Source of the DNA: Pseudomonadota bacterium
GTDB taxonomy: Bacteria; Pseudomonadota; Gammaproteobacteria; Steroidobacterales; Steroidobacteraceae
Direction: 5' to 3'
DNA: 64,000 bases
Assembly: GCA_023417315.1 (NCBI GenBank)
Contig: JAEZFW010000083.1
Span: 62,001-126,000 of the forward strand
Made by a program: the position numbers and the translations under genes. The notes under the pieces are model-generated. The model ran no database searches, was not told where the DNA came from, and was given only the letters and a program-made list of their open reading frames with translations. Each line of letters begins with the position of its first letter. The stretch's first letter is position 1. Of the stretch, positions 1 to 6,534 are shown one piece after another.

Positions 1-2
1 GG

Positions 3-80
3 CTCAACGTCCGGCTGATTCAACGGATTGCCGCGGGGATTTTTGGCGTGCTAGGTGTGATGGTCCTCGTGGCTAAGTGA
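3..80 (+). CDS. C-terminal tail of a membrane protein, possibly GDT1/TMEM165 family (partial)
   Basis: The first 80 bases read open in frame 3 to a TGA and encode about 25 residues ending in a hydrophobic helix (residues like RLIQRIAAGIFGVLGVMVLV followed by AK). A basic patch followed by a final transmembrane helix and a very short cytoplasmic end resembles the C-terminus of UPF0016/GDT1 cation transporters. The fragment is too short to prove this, and the rest of the gene lies before the window. Confidence 0.4.
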   Translation, partial: LNVRLIQRIAAGIFGVLGVMVLVAK

Positions 81-211
81 CGGGGTGACGAAGTCAGAGT
101 GCGGCATCCTCGCTTCCGCCAACGCCAGATCGACAAGTTTTCCGACACTCGTTAAGCCGACTATGTGCCTGATAGGTGTTTCTGACTCCGTCACTCCGTC
201 ACTTCGTCACC
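76..211. repeat. Inverted array of 8-bp units (TGACG-type spacer element)
   Basis: Positions 76-98 carry AGTGACGG/GGTGACGA-like units ending in AGTCAGA. Positions 181-211 carry the same units inverted (TCTGACTCCGTCACTCCGTC and onward). The two arms could pair into a long hairpin between the upstream gene end and the EAL gene. It is one of a family of such spacer elements in this window (see also 50192-50345). Function unknown. Confidence 0.75.
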
Positions 212-313
212 TGCTTCTTGTCTAGTCGCGCTTCCAATCGTACCGCGCCCATATATGATGGTAACCGTTACACATCCGAGGCATCGGAATGTGGACTGGG
301 GAGGAAGGGTCGC

Positions 314-2209
314 ATGCCGTCATTACCGCAACTAAAAACAAGCGGGGCCGATGCTGGCGTCATGCCGTTTGCCAGCTACGCCCAAGTTCTCCGAATGCTG
401 ATGCCGCCCGTACTGCGGGTTGGCTTCTACGATCATAAAGGCCGAGCACTTTGGGTCAGCGATGGTGTCGAGGAACCGGAATTCCGGATGCACCTCGATC
501 TGGTGCTTGCGCGCTTTGCTGCGAACGGATCTGAAGAGGATCCGGGTCCGTACGGCGCCACTGACCATGCCGAACCTCTTTTCGTGTTTCCCGTGCGCAA
601 TGCCACCGGAATGCTGCTCGGGGCGCTCGGTCTCATCTGCCGCGAGTTGCCGATGACAGCGGCATATCGCCGCATCGAGCACGTGGAGCGGTTGCTTGCG
701 CCTTTCGTCGAGATTCTGAGTCATGCTTGGCAGGAGATCGCGAGCACGCCCTCGCTTGCGCGGGAATCGAAACCCACCCCGATGCCCCTTGCTGTCGGCA
801 AGAGCGACACGACGAGTCCGCTGCCAGCGATCTTGCGTAGGACGCTTGCGCTTGCGACGCGATCCTTGGGCGGAGCATTCGGAACGATCATCGCCGCCGA
901 GCGCCCCTTTACGCTGAACCATCGGGTGAGCCCCGATGAGTCGGATCTTGCAATCAATGCAGCGATCGACAATGTGCGCGCGACCATTCTCAAGTACATG
1001 CACGTGCGACGGGAGCCGCTGCTCTCGAACGTAGCAGGCGCCGGACGCACACAACAGCTGCCGTACAAGCTCCTCGCACTCCCCTTGATGGCAGGGCCGA
1101 CGACACTTGCGGCCGTGTTGATCGTGTTCCGCGATAGGCATTCGCCCGATTTTGGAAAGAAGGACCTCGCCTCCATTGCGCAGATTGCGGCGCAGATCCA
1201 AGCGCCGTCGTTACGAGAGCTGTTGGCACCGCGCATCGACTCCGTTGCGTCTCGACCGATCGATTCGGCTTCGCAGGACGCGGATCCAGTCGAGAGCACA
1301 GCGAGTTCGGAGGCGAAGGCCCGAACCACCAAGACTCCGCCGCAGCTGAATGCGGTCGTGAGCTCCCCGAATAGCAGCGCGAGCAAGAGAGCCGGTCACT
1401 CCGCCACACCAGCTGCAGCGCCCAAAGTCGTGCGATTCGCCGGAATGCGCGGCGACATGCCGATGGAAGAGCGCATTCGGATGGCGCTACGGCAGGATGC
1501 GTTCGATCTCTACGCACAGCGCATCTCGCCGCTGAAAGACGAGCACCGTGCACATCGATTCGAAGTGCTGCTGCGCCTCAACGACGGTCAGGCGCTCTAC
1601 ACGCCTCAGGCGTTCTTCGCCGCAGCGGAAGCACACGAGCTGATGCCCGACTTGGATCAGTGGGTGATTCGCGAGCTGATGTCGACGTTGCGTCAGCATG
1701 CAACGCCGCTGCGCACGAAGTGTTGGGAATTCGCCGTGAACATCGCTGCGCAAACGTTGCTCACGGATCAGTTCAGCGAGTATGTACTGCAGGAGCTCAA
1801 GCGCAGCTCGATCCCAGCAGGCTTGCTCGTGTTCGAAGTCTCGGAGAGCGACGCGATCGAGCATCAGTACTCGCTGTCCATTCTCGCGAAACGCTTGCAC
1901 GGCGCGGGGTGCCGTATTGCGCTCGACAACTGCCGAGCAGGACTGAGGACGTTCGACACGCTGCGCAAGTGGCCAGTTTCGTGTCTGAAGATCGACGGCT
2001 CGCTCGTGCGACATATCGTGAGCAACTGCCGATACGAATCGCAGGTGCGAGCGATGGCGCGGATGGCGAACGAGCTTGGCATCGAAACCGTCGCCGAATG
2101 CGTGGAGACGGAGCACATCCGCGAACGGCTGCTGTCGATGGACATCGACTACGCACAAGGCTTTCACCTCGGACGACCGGAGCCGCTGAGCTCGTTCTTC
2201 GCGGGTTGA
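314..2209 (+). CDS. EAL-domain protein with degenerate catalytic loop
   Basis: 631-residue soluble protein. The N-terminal ~350 residues have no domain I can name with certainty; residues ~180-330 could be a GAF-like sensory region. A Ser/Thr/Ala-rich linker (~330-390) leads to a C-terminal EAL domain (~395-625). EAL domains hydrolyse or bind cyclic di-GMP. Motifs present: FEVLLR (~416), AVNIAAQTL, VFEVSES, LKIDGS, AECVE, QGFHLG. The metal-binding DDFGTG loop is IALDNCRAG (~537), so the second Asp is Asn and the Gly/Thr context is changed; a binding-only role is plausible. I chose the ATG at 314 because GGAGGAAGG lies just upstream. An open frame continues back to 176, but that extension translates spacer repeat and looks non-coding. 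Confidence 0.85.
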   Translation: MPSLPQLKTSGADAGVMPFASYAQVLRMLMPPVLRVGFYDHKGRALWVSDGVEEPEFRMHLDLVLARFAANGSEEDPGPYGATDHAEPLFVFPVRNATGMLLGALGLICRELPMTAAYRRIEHVERLLAPFVEILSHAWQEIASTPSLARESKPTPMPLAVGKSDTTSPLPAILRRTLALATRSLGGAFGTIIAAERPFTLNHRVSPDESDLAINAAIDNVRATILKYMHVRREPLLSNVAGAGRTQQLPYKLLALPLMAGPTTLAAVLIVFRDRHSPDFGKKDLASIAQIAAQIQAPSLRELLAPRIDSVASRPIDSASQDADPVESTASSEAKARTTKTPPQLNAVVSSPNSSASKRAGHSATPAAAPKVVRFAGMRGDMPMEERIRMALRQDAFDLYAQRISPLKDEHRAHRFEVLLRLNDGQALYTPQAFFAAAEAHELMPDLDQWVIRELMSTLRQHATPLRTKCWEFAVNIAAQTLLTDQFSEYVLQELKRSSIPAGLLVFEVSESDAIEHQYSLSILAKRLHGAGCRIALDNCRAGLRTFDTLRKWPVSCLKIDGSLVRHIVSNCRYESQVRAMARMANELGIETVAECVETEHIRERLLSMDIDYAQGFHLGRPEPLSSFFAG

Positions 2210-2641
2210 GACCAAGCACGAAGAAGAGCTCGTCCCGCCTGCCCAGCTTGTCGTCATCCTCGCGGAGGCGAGGATCCATCTTATCCTCTCGATGGCACTC
2301 GCTACGGACGACGTTCGAGAGAATGGGTAAAGAATGCGAAGTGCGCGATTGGGCGAGCGGGCCTGCCGCTCGGCGCCTATCGCTGCCTCCCGGGTGGAAA
2401 AGAAGAAGGAGACCAGGAAACGAAGAAGGAACCTGGCAGTAGAGACGCGTTAGCCGGCTCCACAGAGCAGTGCGAATCCTCCGGATAACATCTGACCTAC
2501 AAGCAAGTAGGAGCGTCTGACCTACAAGCAAGTAGGGACGGCAATGTGCAGGGGACATTCGCGAGCCCGCCCGCGGGCATGTCGGATCACAGATGACCTC
2601 TTCGTCCTAGGCATATTCACCCCAGCAAAGAGGATCTCGCC
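2210..2641. other. Intergenic spacer with hairpin repeats
   Basis: 432 bases without a convincing gene. The spacer begins just after the EAL gene stop. Around 2250-2280 there is a GC-rich imperfect palindrome (TCATCCTCGCGGAGGCGAGGA), which is a terminator-like hairpin. Positions 2491-2536 hold a tandem 25-bp-period repeat, listed separately. GAGGA at about 2630 is the ribosome-binding site of the following gene. Confidence 0.6.
2491..2536. repeat. Two tandem copies of a 21-bp palindromic motif
   Basis: The 21 bases at 2491-2511 are repeated exactly at 2516-2536. Each contains CCTACAAGCAAGTAGG, a 5-bp stem (CCTAC/GTAGG) with a 6-base loop. Tandem identical hairpins upstream of the DUF899 gene could be an operator pair or a mobile spacer element; nothing in the sequence decides this. 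Confidence 0.7.
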
Positions 2642-3385
2642 GTGGACATGCCTGCTTATCCGATTCCGCCAGTGGTCTCGCGCGAGGAGTGGCTGATTGC
2701 TCGGAAAGCTCTGTTGGTCAAGGAAAAGGAGCTCACCCGTCAGCGCGACGCGCTCGGTGCCGAGCGACGCCGGTTGCCGGTGGTCAAGGTCGACCAGGAA
2801 TACGCGTTCGAGGGCCCGAGGGGCAAGGTTCGTTTCATCGATCTCTTTGAAGGCCGACGGCAGCTCTACATCCATCACTTCATGTGGATCGATGCCATCG
2901 ACCAAGGCTGCCCGATGTGTACGATCGCGGCGGATATGACCTTCAACTGCGTGCCATGGCTCGCACAACTCGAGCAGCGAGAAGTGACGTTCGCGTGCGT
3001 GGCGCGTGCACCCTACGAGAAGATTGCGGCCTACAAAGCTCGTCGCGGATGGACCTTTCCTTTCTACTCGTCCGCACCGGGCACGTTCCACTACGATTTC
3101 CATGCGACGCTGGATGAGTCGAAGGCGCCGCTCGAGTACAACTATCGCAACAAGCAGGAGCTGCTCGCGACAGGCATCCCACGAGAGGCACTCGGCGGGG
3201 ATTGGCCGGTGAATAGCGTGTTCGTTCGCGACGAACGAAACGTCTACCACGCCTACTCTGCGTTCGCGCGCGGCCTCGATCAACTCTTCACGCCGTACAA
3301 CTTCCTCGATCTCACCCCGTACGGCAGACAGGAGGACTGGGAAGATTCGCCCGAGGGCTGGCCACAGAAACCGACGTATGGCTAG
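2642..3385 (+). CDS. DUF899 (thioredoxin-like) family protein
   Basis: 247 residues, the usual length of DUF899 proteins, which have a thioredoxin-like fold and no settled function. The N-terminus has the family pattern (VSREEWLIARKALLVKEKELTRQ); then come FIDLFEGRRQLYIHHFMW and DQGCPMCT at about residues 88-95, whose CPMC dithiol pair is in the position of a redox motif. The C-terminal VFVRDERNVYHAYS and YNFLDLTPYGRQEDWEDSPEG are typical. It starts at GTG 2642, seven bases after AGAGGA; ATG 2648 is an alternative. It stands alone. Redox or peroxiredoxin-like activity is inference. Confidence 0.85.
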   Translation: MDMPAYPIPPVVSREEWLIARKALLVKEKELTRQRDALGAERRRLPVVKVDQEYAFEGPRGKVRFIDLFEGRRQLYIHHFMWIDAIDQGCPMCTIAADMTFNCVPWLAQLEQREVTFACVARAPYEKIAAYKARRGWTFPFYSSAPGTFHYDFHATLDESKAPLEYNYRNKQELLATGIPREALGGDWPVNSVFVRDERNVYHAYSAFARGLDQLFTPYNFLDLTPYGRQEDWEDSPEGWPQKPTYG

Positions 3386-3393
3386 GCGCATCT

Positions 3394-3412
3394 AGGTCGG
3401 AATATTATTCAG
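3394..3412. repeat. Copy of the TAGGTCGGAAT hairpin element
   Basis: Directly after the DUF899 stop the sequence TAGGTCGGAATATTATTCAG forms an imperfect hairpin (TCGGAAT pairing with ATTCAGA). The same motif, TAGGTCGGA...TCCGAC, occurs at 33215-33283, so this is a dispersed short repeat that may act as a terminator. Confidence 0.5.
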
Positions 3413-3439
3413 ACACCTTCGCTGCCCACGGGTCTCGAG

Positions 3440-3640
3440 AAATATCTCGCGGCGAACGCGGCGGCCGCGGCGCCGAAACAAGAAGATTACTCTCGCGAAG
3501 ACGCAGAGACGCGAAGGTCGGAAAAGAGATCCAGAACTTCTGAACTTCTGAAGTTCTGAATCTCCGATCTCTGCGCTTCAGCGAGGATTTTTCTTTCGCC
3601 GCGGTCGCCGCGTTCGCCGCGTTCGCCGCGAGATCATTTT
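3440..3640. repeat. Inverted repeat with three 9-bp CGCCGCGTT units
   Basis: The left arm near 3444-3474 reads TCTCGCGGCGAACGCGGCGG. The right arm, 3596-3639, reads CGCCGCGGTCGCCGCG followed by two TTCGCCGCG units and AGATCATTTT. Between the arms a second palindrome, based on AGAACTTCTGAACTTCTGAA, spans about 3530-3560. The right arm recurs at 12699-12722 and 24233-24267 with fewer 9-bp units. It lies between convergent genes, where a bidirectional terminator would be useful. Confidence 0.75.
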
Positions 3641-3660
3641 CTTACGACGATTGCACTGAC

Positions 3661-4368
3661 TCACCCGGCTGCGAGCACATCCATGAACATCCGCGCGAAC
3701 TCGGGGCCCTTGCCCTCTTCCTCATGCTTGAAATAAACGTACACGTCCGAGCACGAGGTCGCCTTCTCGCGGATGGTCTGCGCCCAGCGTGCGATGTCTT
3801 CGGCGGTGTAGCCCTCGTCGCGCAAACGGAAATAGGCATAGCTTGCGGTGATCTCCGGCGGCGTCCAGAAATTTTCGTTGTCGGCGATGCATAGCGCCAA
3901 ATTGCGCGCTCTCAGTCGCTCGAAGACCTCGTCGCACAACCACGACCCGTGGCGAAACTCGAACGCTGCGCACACGTCCTTCGGCAAGCTCTCAAGGAAT
4001 GAATCGAGCACACCTACGTCCTTCTTGAAGCTCGGCGGCAGCTGGAACAGTAAGGCACCCAACTTCGGTCCGAGCTTCGCTGCGACCGCAATGAAATAGC
4101 TCAGCGGATCGCTGCAGTCTTTCAGGCGCGCATCGTGAGTGATGCGCTTCGGCGCTTTGAGCGTCAACTTATAACGCGCGGGCGTTTGCTGATCCCAACC
4201 TTGCAGCGTCTTCTGGTTGGGCATTCGATAGTACGTGTAGTTGATCTCGACCGTCGGGAATCGCTCCGCGTAGTACTGCAGCATGTCCGCTGCCGCGAGC
4301 TTCTCTGGATAGAACGTCCCCTTCCACTCGGGATAGTTATAGCCAGAGGTGCCGACCCAGATGGACAT
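3661..4368 (-). CDS. DUF72 family protein
   Basis: 235 residues. DUF72 proteins (YecE-like) have a TIM-barrel fold and no established reaction. The N-terminal MSIWVGTSGYNYPEWKGTFY and the patterns FPTVEINYTYYRMP, ALLFQLPPSF, AFEFRHGSW and YVYFKHEEEGKGPEFA are diagnostic of the family. It is downstream of the MerR-TPR, Ku and LigD genes on the same strand. DUF72 genes sit near DNA-repair genes in other bacteria too, but no role in repair can be read from the sequence. Start ATG at 4368. Confidence 0.88.
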   Translation of the reverse strand: MSIWVGTSGYNYPEWKGTFYPEKLAAADMLQYYAERFPTVEINYTYYRMPNQKTLQGWDQQTPARYKLTLKAPKRITHDARLKDCSDPLSYFIAVAAKLGPKLGALLFQLPPSFKKDVGVLDSFLESLPKDVCAAFEFRHGSWLCDEVFERLRARNLALCIADNENFWTPPEITASYAYFRLRDEGYTAEDIARWAQTIREKATSCSDVYVYFKHEEEGKGPEFARMFMDVLAAG

Positions 4369-4378
4369 TACTAGAAGG

Positions 4379-4414
4379 GGTTAGCGGTTGGGGGTTAGCG
4401 GTTAGCGGTTAGCA
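4379..4414. repeat. GGTTAGC heptamer array
   Basis: The spacer between the MerR-TPR and DUF72 genes holds four GGTTAGC-like units in a row (GGTTAGCGGTTGGGGGTTAGC and onward). The inverted form (CCACTAACCACTAACC) appears at 34149-34172 and a direct form at 41925-41948. This belongs to the same class of short-unit spacer elements as the TGACG and TTGACGG arrays. Confidence 0.7.
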
Positions 4415-4435
4415 AAGAGATGCCCACCCCACTGC

Positions 4436-5266
4436 CTAGCCTCGCGCTTCGACCAATTTTCTGTACTGGCCGAGATGCCGGATCGCGTGCTGGGATTTGC
4501 CCAGCGACTCGTATAGCCGCGCGAGGTTGTAGTGACAATCGGCGAGGTTGGGATCCTCGCCGATCGCCTGCTGGTAGGTTTCGAGCGCGGCGTCCATGCG
4601 ACCCAAATCGTCGAGCAACACACCCAGATTGAAGAGCAGCACGGCGTCGTTTCCGCTGGCTTCGAGTGCGCGTCGATAGACCTTCTCGGCCTCTCGCATC
4701 TGCTGGTGCTCGTGGAGCAGCCTGCCCCAATTGATCCACGCTGCCGTGCTCGAAGGATCGTCCTTGGCCGCGTGTTCGTATGCATCGCATGCGGCGCGCC
4801 AATCCTTGCTTTCGAGCTCCAGGGCTTTGGAGAACCAATCCTGAGACTCGGACGGCTGCGCTGCCGGCTCGGGCTTGCGCTCGACGACGCGCAGCACGCC
4901 CTTCTCGACACTGACATCGAACCCGAGCACGTACTGTCCATCGTCGACTTGGAACTGACTCGGGCCATCGCGCACGACCACGCGATCTCCGATGGCGCTG
5001 ATGCTCAGACCCGAGAGCGGCAGCGTCTCGGGAAGGTGACGTCGCAAGTCCTCCAGCGAGCGGCGAATGCGCTTCCGCGACACTTTCGCGTCGATGAGCG
5101 CGCGTGCGGCACGCAACACGATGAGATCTTGGAAGGAGAAGCGATACTGTTGGCGCGGGCCGCGCTCAGGCGCAACGAAACCGCCCTCGATGAGACCTCG
5201 AATCGTGCTGCGCGACAGACGCAGCACTCGCTCTACATCACGTATGGTGTAGGTATGCGTGGGCAT
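4436..5266 (-). CDS. MerR-type HTH regulator with C-terminal TPR repeats
   Basis: 276 residues. Residues ~5-75 form a MerR-like winged helix (TYTIRDVERVLRLSRSTIRG, then a basic patch and RVSRKRIRRSL). Residues ~80-115 contain a short beta-rich segment. Residues ~125-270 are at least three tetratricopeptide repeats (DWRAACDAYEHAAKDDPSSTA; AEKVYRRALEASGNDAVLL; ALETYQQAIGEDPNLADCHY). There is no sign of a small-molecule domain, so regulation through protein contacts is likely. Its position beside Ku and LigD suggests it may control or sense end-joining proteins, but this is only contextual. Start ATG at 5266. Confidence 0.8.
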   Translation of the reverse strand: MPTHTYTIRDVERVLRLSRSTIRGLIEGGFVAPERGPRQQYRFSFQDLIVLRAARALIDAKVSRKRIRRSLEDLRRHLPETLPLSGLSISAIGDRVVVRDGPSQFQVDDGQYVLGFDVSVEKGVLRVVERKPEPAAQPSESQDWFSKALELESKDWRAACDAYEHAAKDDPSSTAAWINWGRLLHEHQQMREAEKVYRRALEASGNDAVLLFNLGVLLDDLGRMDAALETYQQAIGEDPNLADCHYNLARLYESLGKSQHAIRHLGQYRKLVEARG

Positions 5267-5278
5267 CGCACTGGGAAG

Positions 5279-5372
5279 TGGCTAGGGACCAGTGGTTAGT
5301 TGTCAGCAAGAAGGCGATTGGGCTCCGCTTCCGCGCCCGACTAACCACTAATCACTGGCCACTGACAACTTC
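5279..5372. repeat. Inverted spacer element (CTAACCACT-type)
   Basis: Positions 5280-5306 (GGCTAGGGACCAGTGGTTAG and TTGTCAG) pair with 5339-5371 (GACTAACCACTAATCACTGG and CCACTGACAAC). The arms flank about 35 bases between Ku and the MerR-TPR gene. It has the same architecture as the other short-unit inverted arrays in this window. Confidence 0.65.
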
Positions 5373-5378
5373 TCTCGC

Positions 5379-6251
5379 TTACCGCTTTCCGGCTTTGCGC
5401 GCGGTCTTCGCCGGTTGCTCGACGCGCTTCGGCGCCTTGCGCGGTCCCAGGTCGGAGGCGCTCGCGCGAGCCGCTTCTGTTTTCTGCAAGCTCGCTCGCA
5501 GCGCTTCCATGAGGTCGATGACCTTGCCACCGGTCTCGGGTGCAATTTCAGACACGGAGATCTCCTGACCTTCGACTTTCTTTTGAATCGCCGCCTCGAT
5601 GCGAGCGCGCAACTCGTCAGTATAGGCGGCCGGATCGAACTTCTCGGCTGTCTGCTGATCGATCAGTTGCTGAGCGAGCTTGAGCTCGGCGGGCTTCACG
5701 TCCGCCTTCGGAATCTCGAGCTCGTCCGCTGAACGCACTTCTGCTGAGAAATGCAGCTGCTGCATCGCAAGCACATCGCCGATCGGACGCAGGATGACGA
5801 GATATGCCTTGCCACGCGCCGCCCAGCGACCGATCGCACATCGCTTCGATTCCTTCAGCGCTTCGGTGAGCAAGCTGTACGGCTTCGCGGCGCCCTTGTC
5901 CGGGGCCAAGTAGTACGTCTTATCGAAGAACACGGGATCGATCGATTCGATCGGGACAAACTCGGAAATGTCTATCGCATGCGTGCCGGCTTCTTCGAGC
6001 GCCTTGATCTCTTCAGGCGTGAACTGGACGTACTGATCCTTCGCGAACTCGTAGCCCTTGACCATCGCATCGCGCTCGACGAGGGTTCCCTCCTTCGCAC
6101 AGATGTACTGCTGCTTCAAACGCGAGCCGCAGTCCTTGTGAAGGAGATTGAACGAAATCGCGCTCGACGATTGCGTCGCGCTGTACAGCTTCACCGGGAT
6201 CGCAACGAGCCCGAATGAAATCGTTAATGAACCAATCGAACGTGCAGCCAT
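5379..6251 (-). CDS. ku: Ku protein, DNA end-binding for non-homologous end joining
   Basis: 290 residues, normal for bacterial Ku. Homodimeric Ku rings bind double-strand ends and recruit LigD. The N-terminus MAARSIGSLTISFGLVAIPV, followed by FNLLHKDCGSRLKQQYICAKEG, is characteristic, as are DYVQF-like TPEEIKALEEAG and IDPVFFDKTYYLAPDKGAAKPY. The last ~40 residues are Lys/Arg/Ala-rich, a DNA-binding tail. I placed the start at ATG 6251; an upstream frame to 6443 only translates CCAACTGG repeats. LigD lies 283 bases upstream on the same strand, so the two are probably transcribed together or from the repeat-containing spacer. Confidence 0.93.
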   Translation of the reverse strand: MAARSIGSLTISFGLVAIPVKLYSATQSSSAISFNLLHKDCGSRLKQQYICAKEGTLVERDAMVKGYEFAKDQYVQFTPEEIKALEEAGTHAIDISEFVPIESIDPVFFDKTYYLAPDKGAAKPYSLLTEALKESKRCAIGRWAARGKAYLVILRPIGDVLAMQQLHFSAEVRSADELEIPKADVKPAELKLAQQLIDQQTAEKFDPAAYTDELRARIEAAIQKKVEGQEISVSEIAPETGGKVIDLMEALRASLQKTEAARASASDLGPRKAPKRVEQPAKTARKAGKR

Positions 6252-6258
6252 AGGTTTT

Positions 6259-6387
6259 TCTCGCTTCGCTCGGGCCAACTGGCCAACTGGCCAACTGGCC
6301 AACTGGTAACTGGCCAGAAAGGATCCTGCTGACTCAAATCTCGCTTCGCTCGGGCCAACTGGCCAACTGGCAACTGGCCAGAAAGGG
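6259..6387. repeat. Two direct copies of a CCAACTGG array unit
   Basis: Copy 1 (6259-6322) and copy 2 (6339-6386) both start TCTCGCTTCGCTCGGG, run through CCAACTGG octamers, and end AACTGGCCAGAAAGG. Copy 1 has four CCAACTGG units and copy 2 has two. This is a segmental duplication with unit-number variation in the LigD-Ku spacer. A further GCCAGTGGCCAGTT piece lies at about 6498-6512. Confidence 0.85.
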
Positions 6388-6534
6388 CCCCTACCCGTCT
6401 GCTGACTTAAAAGACGCTTACCTCGACGCTCTCCCGACAACACCTACGCGCCGATCAACCCGGCGAGTTCCGGGCTCACTGCTGCCTCCGGCCAGATGCC
6501 AGTGGCCAGTTAGCCGATCGCCCGTGGCGCATAC

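Noticed and set aside
4379..4414. Telomere-like GGTTAGC repeat
   Set aside because: Resembles a telomere word, but this is one of several spacer arrays with different words in a bacterial chromosome; no end of a linear replicon is indicated.
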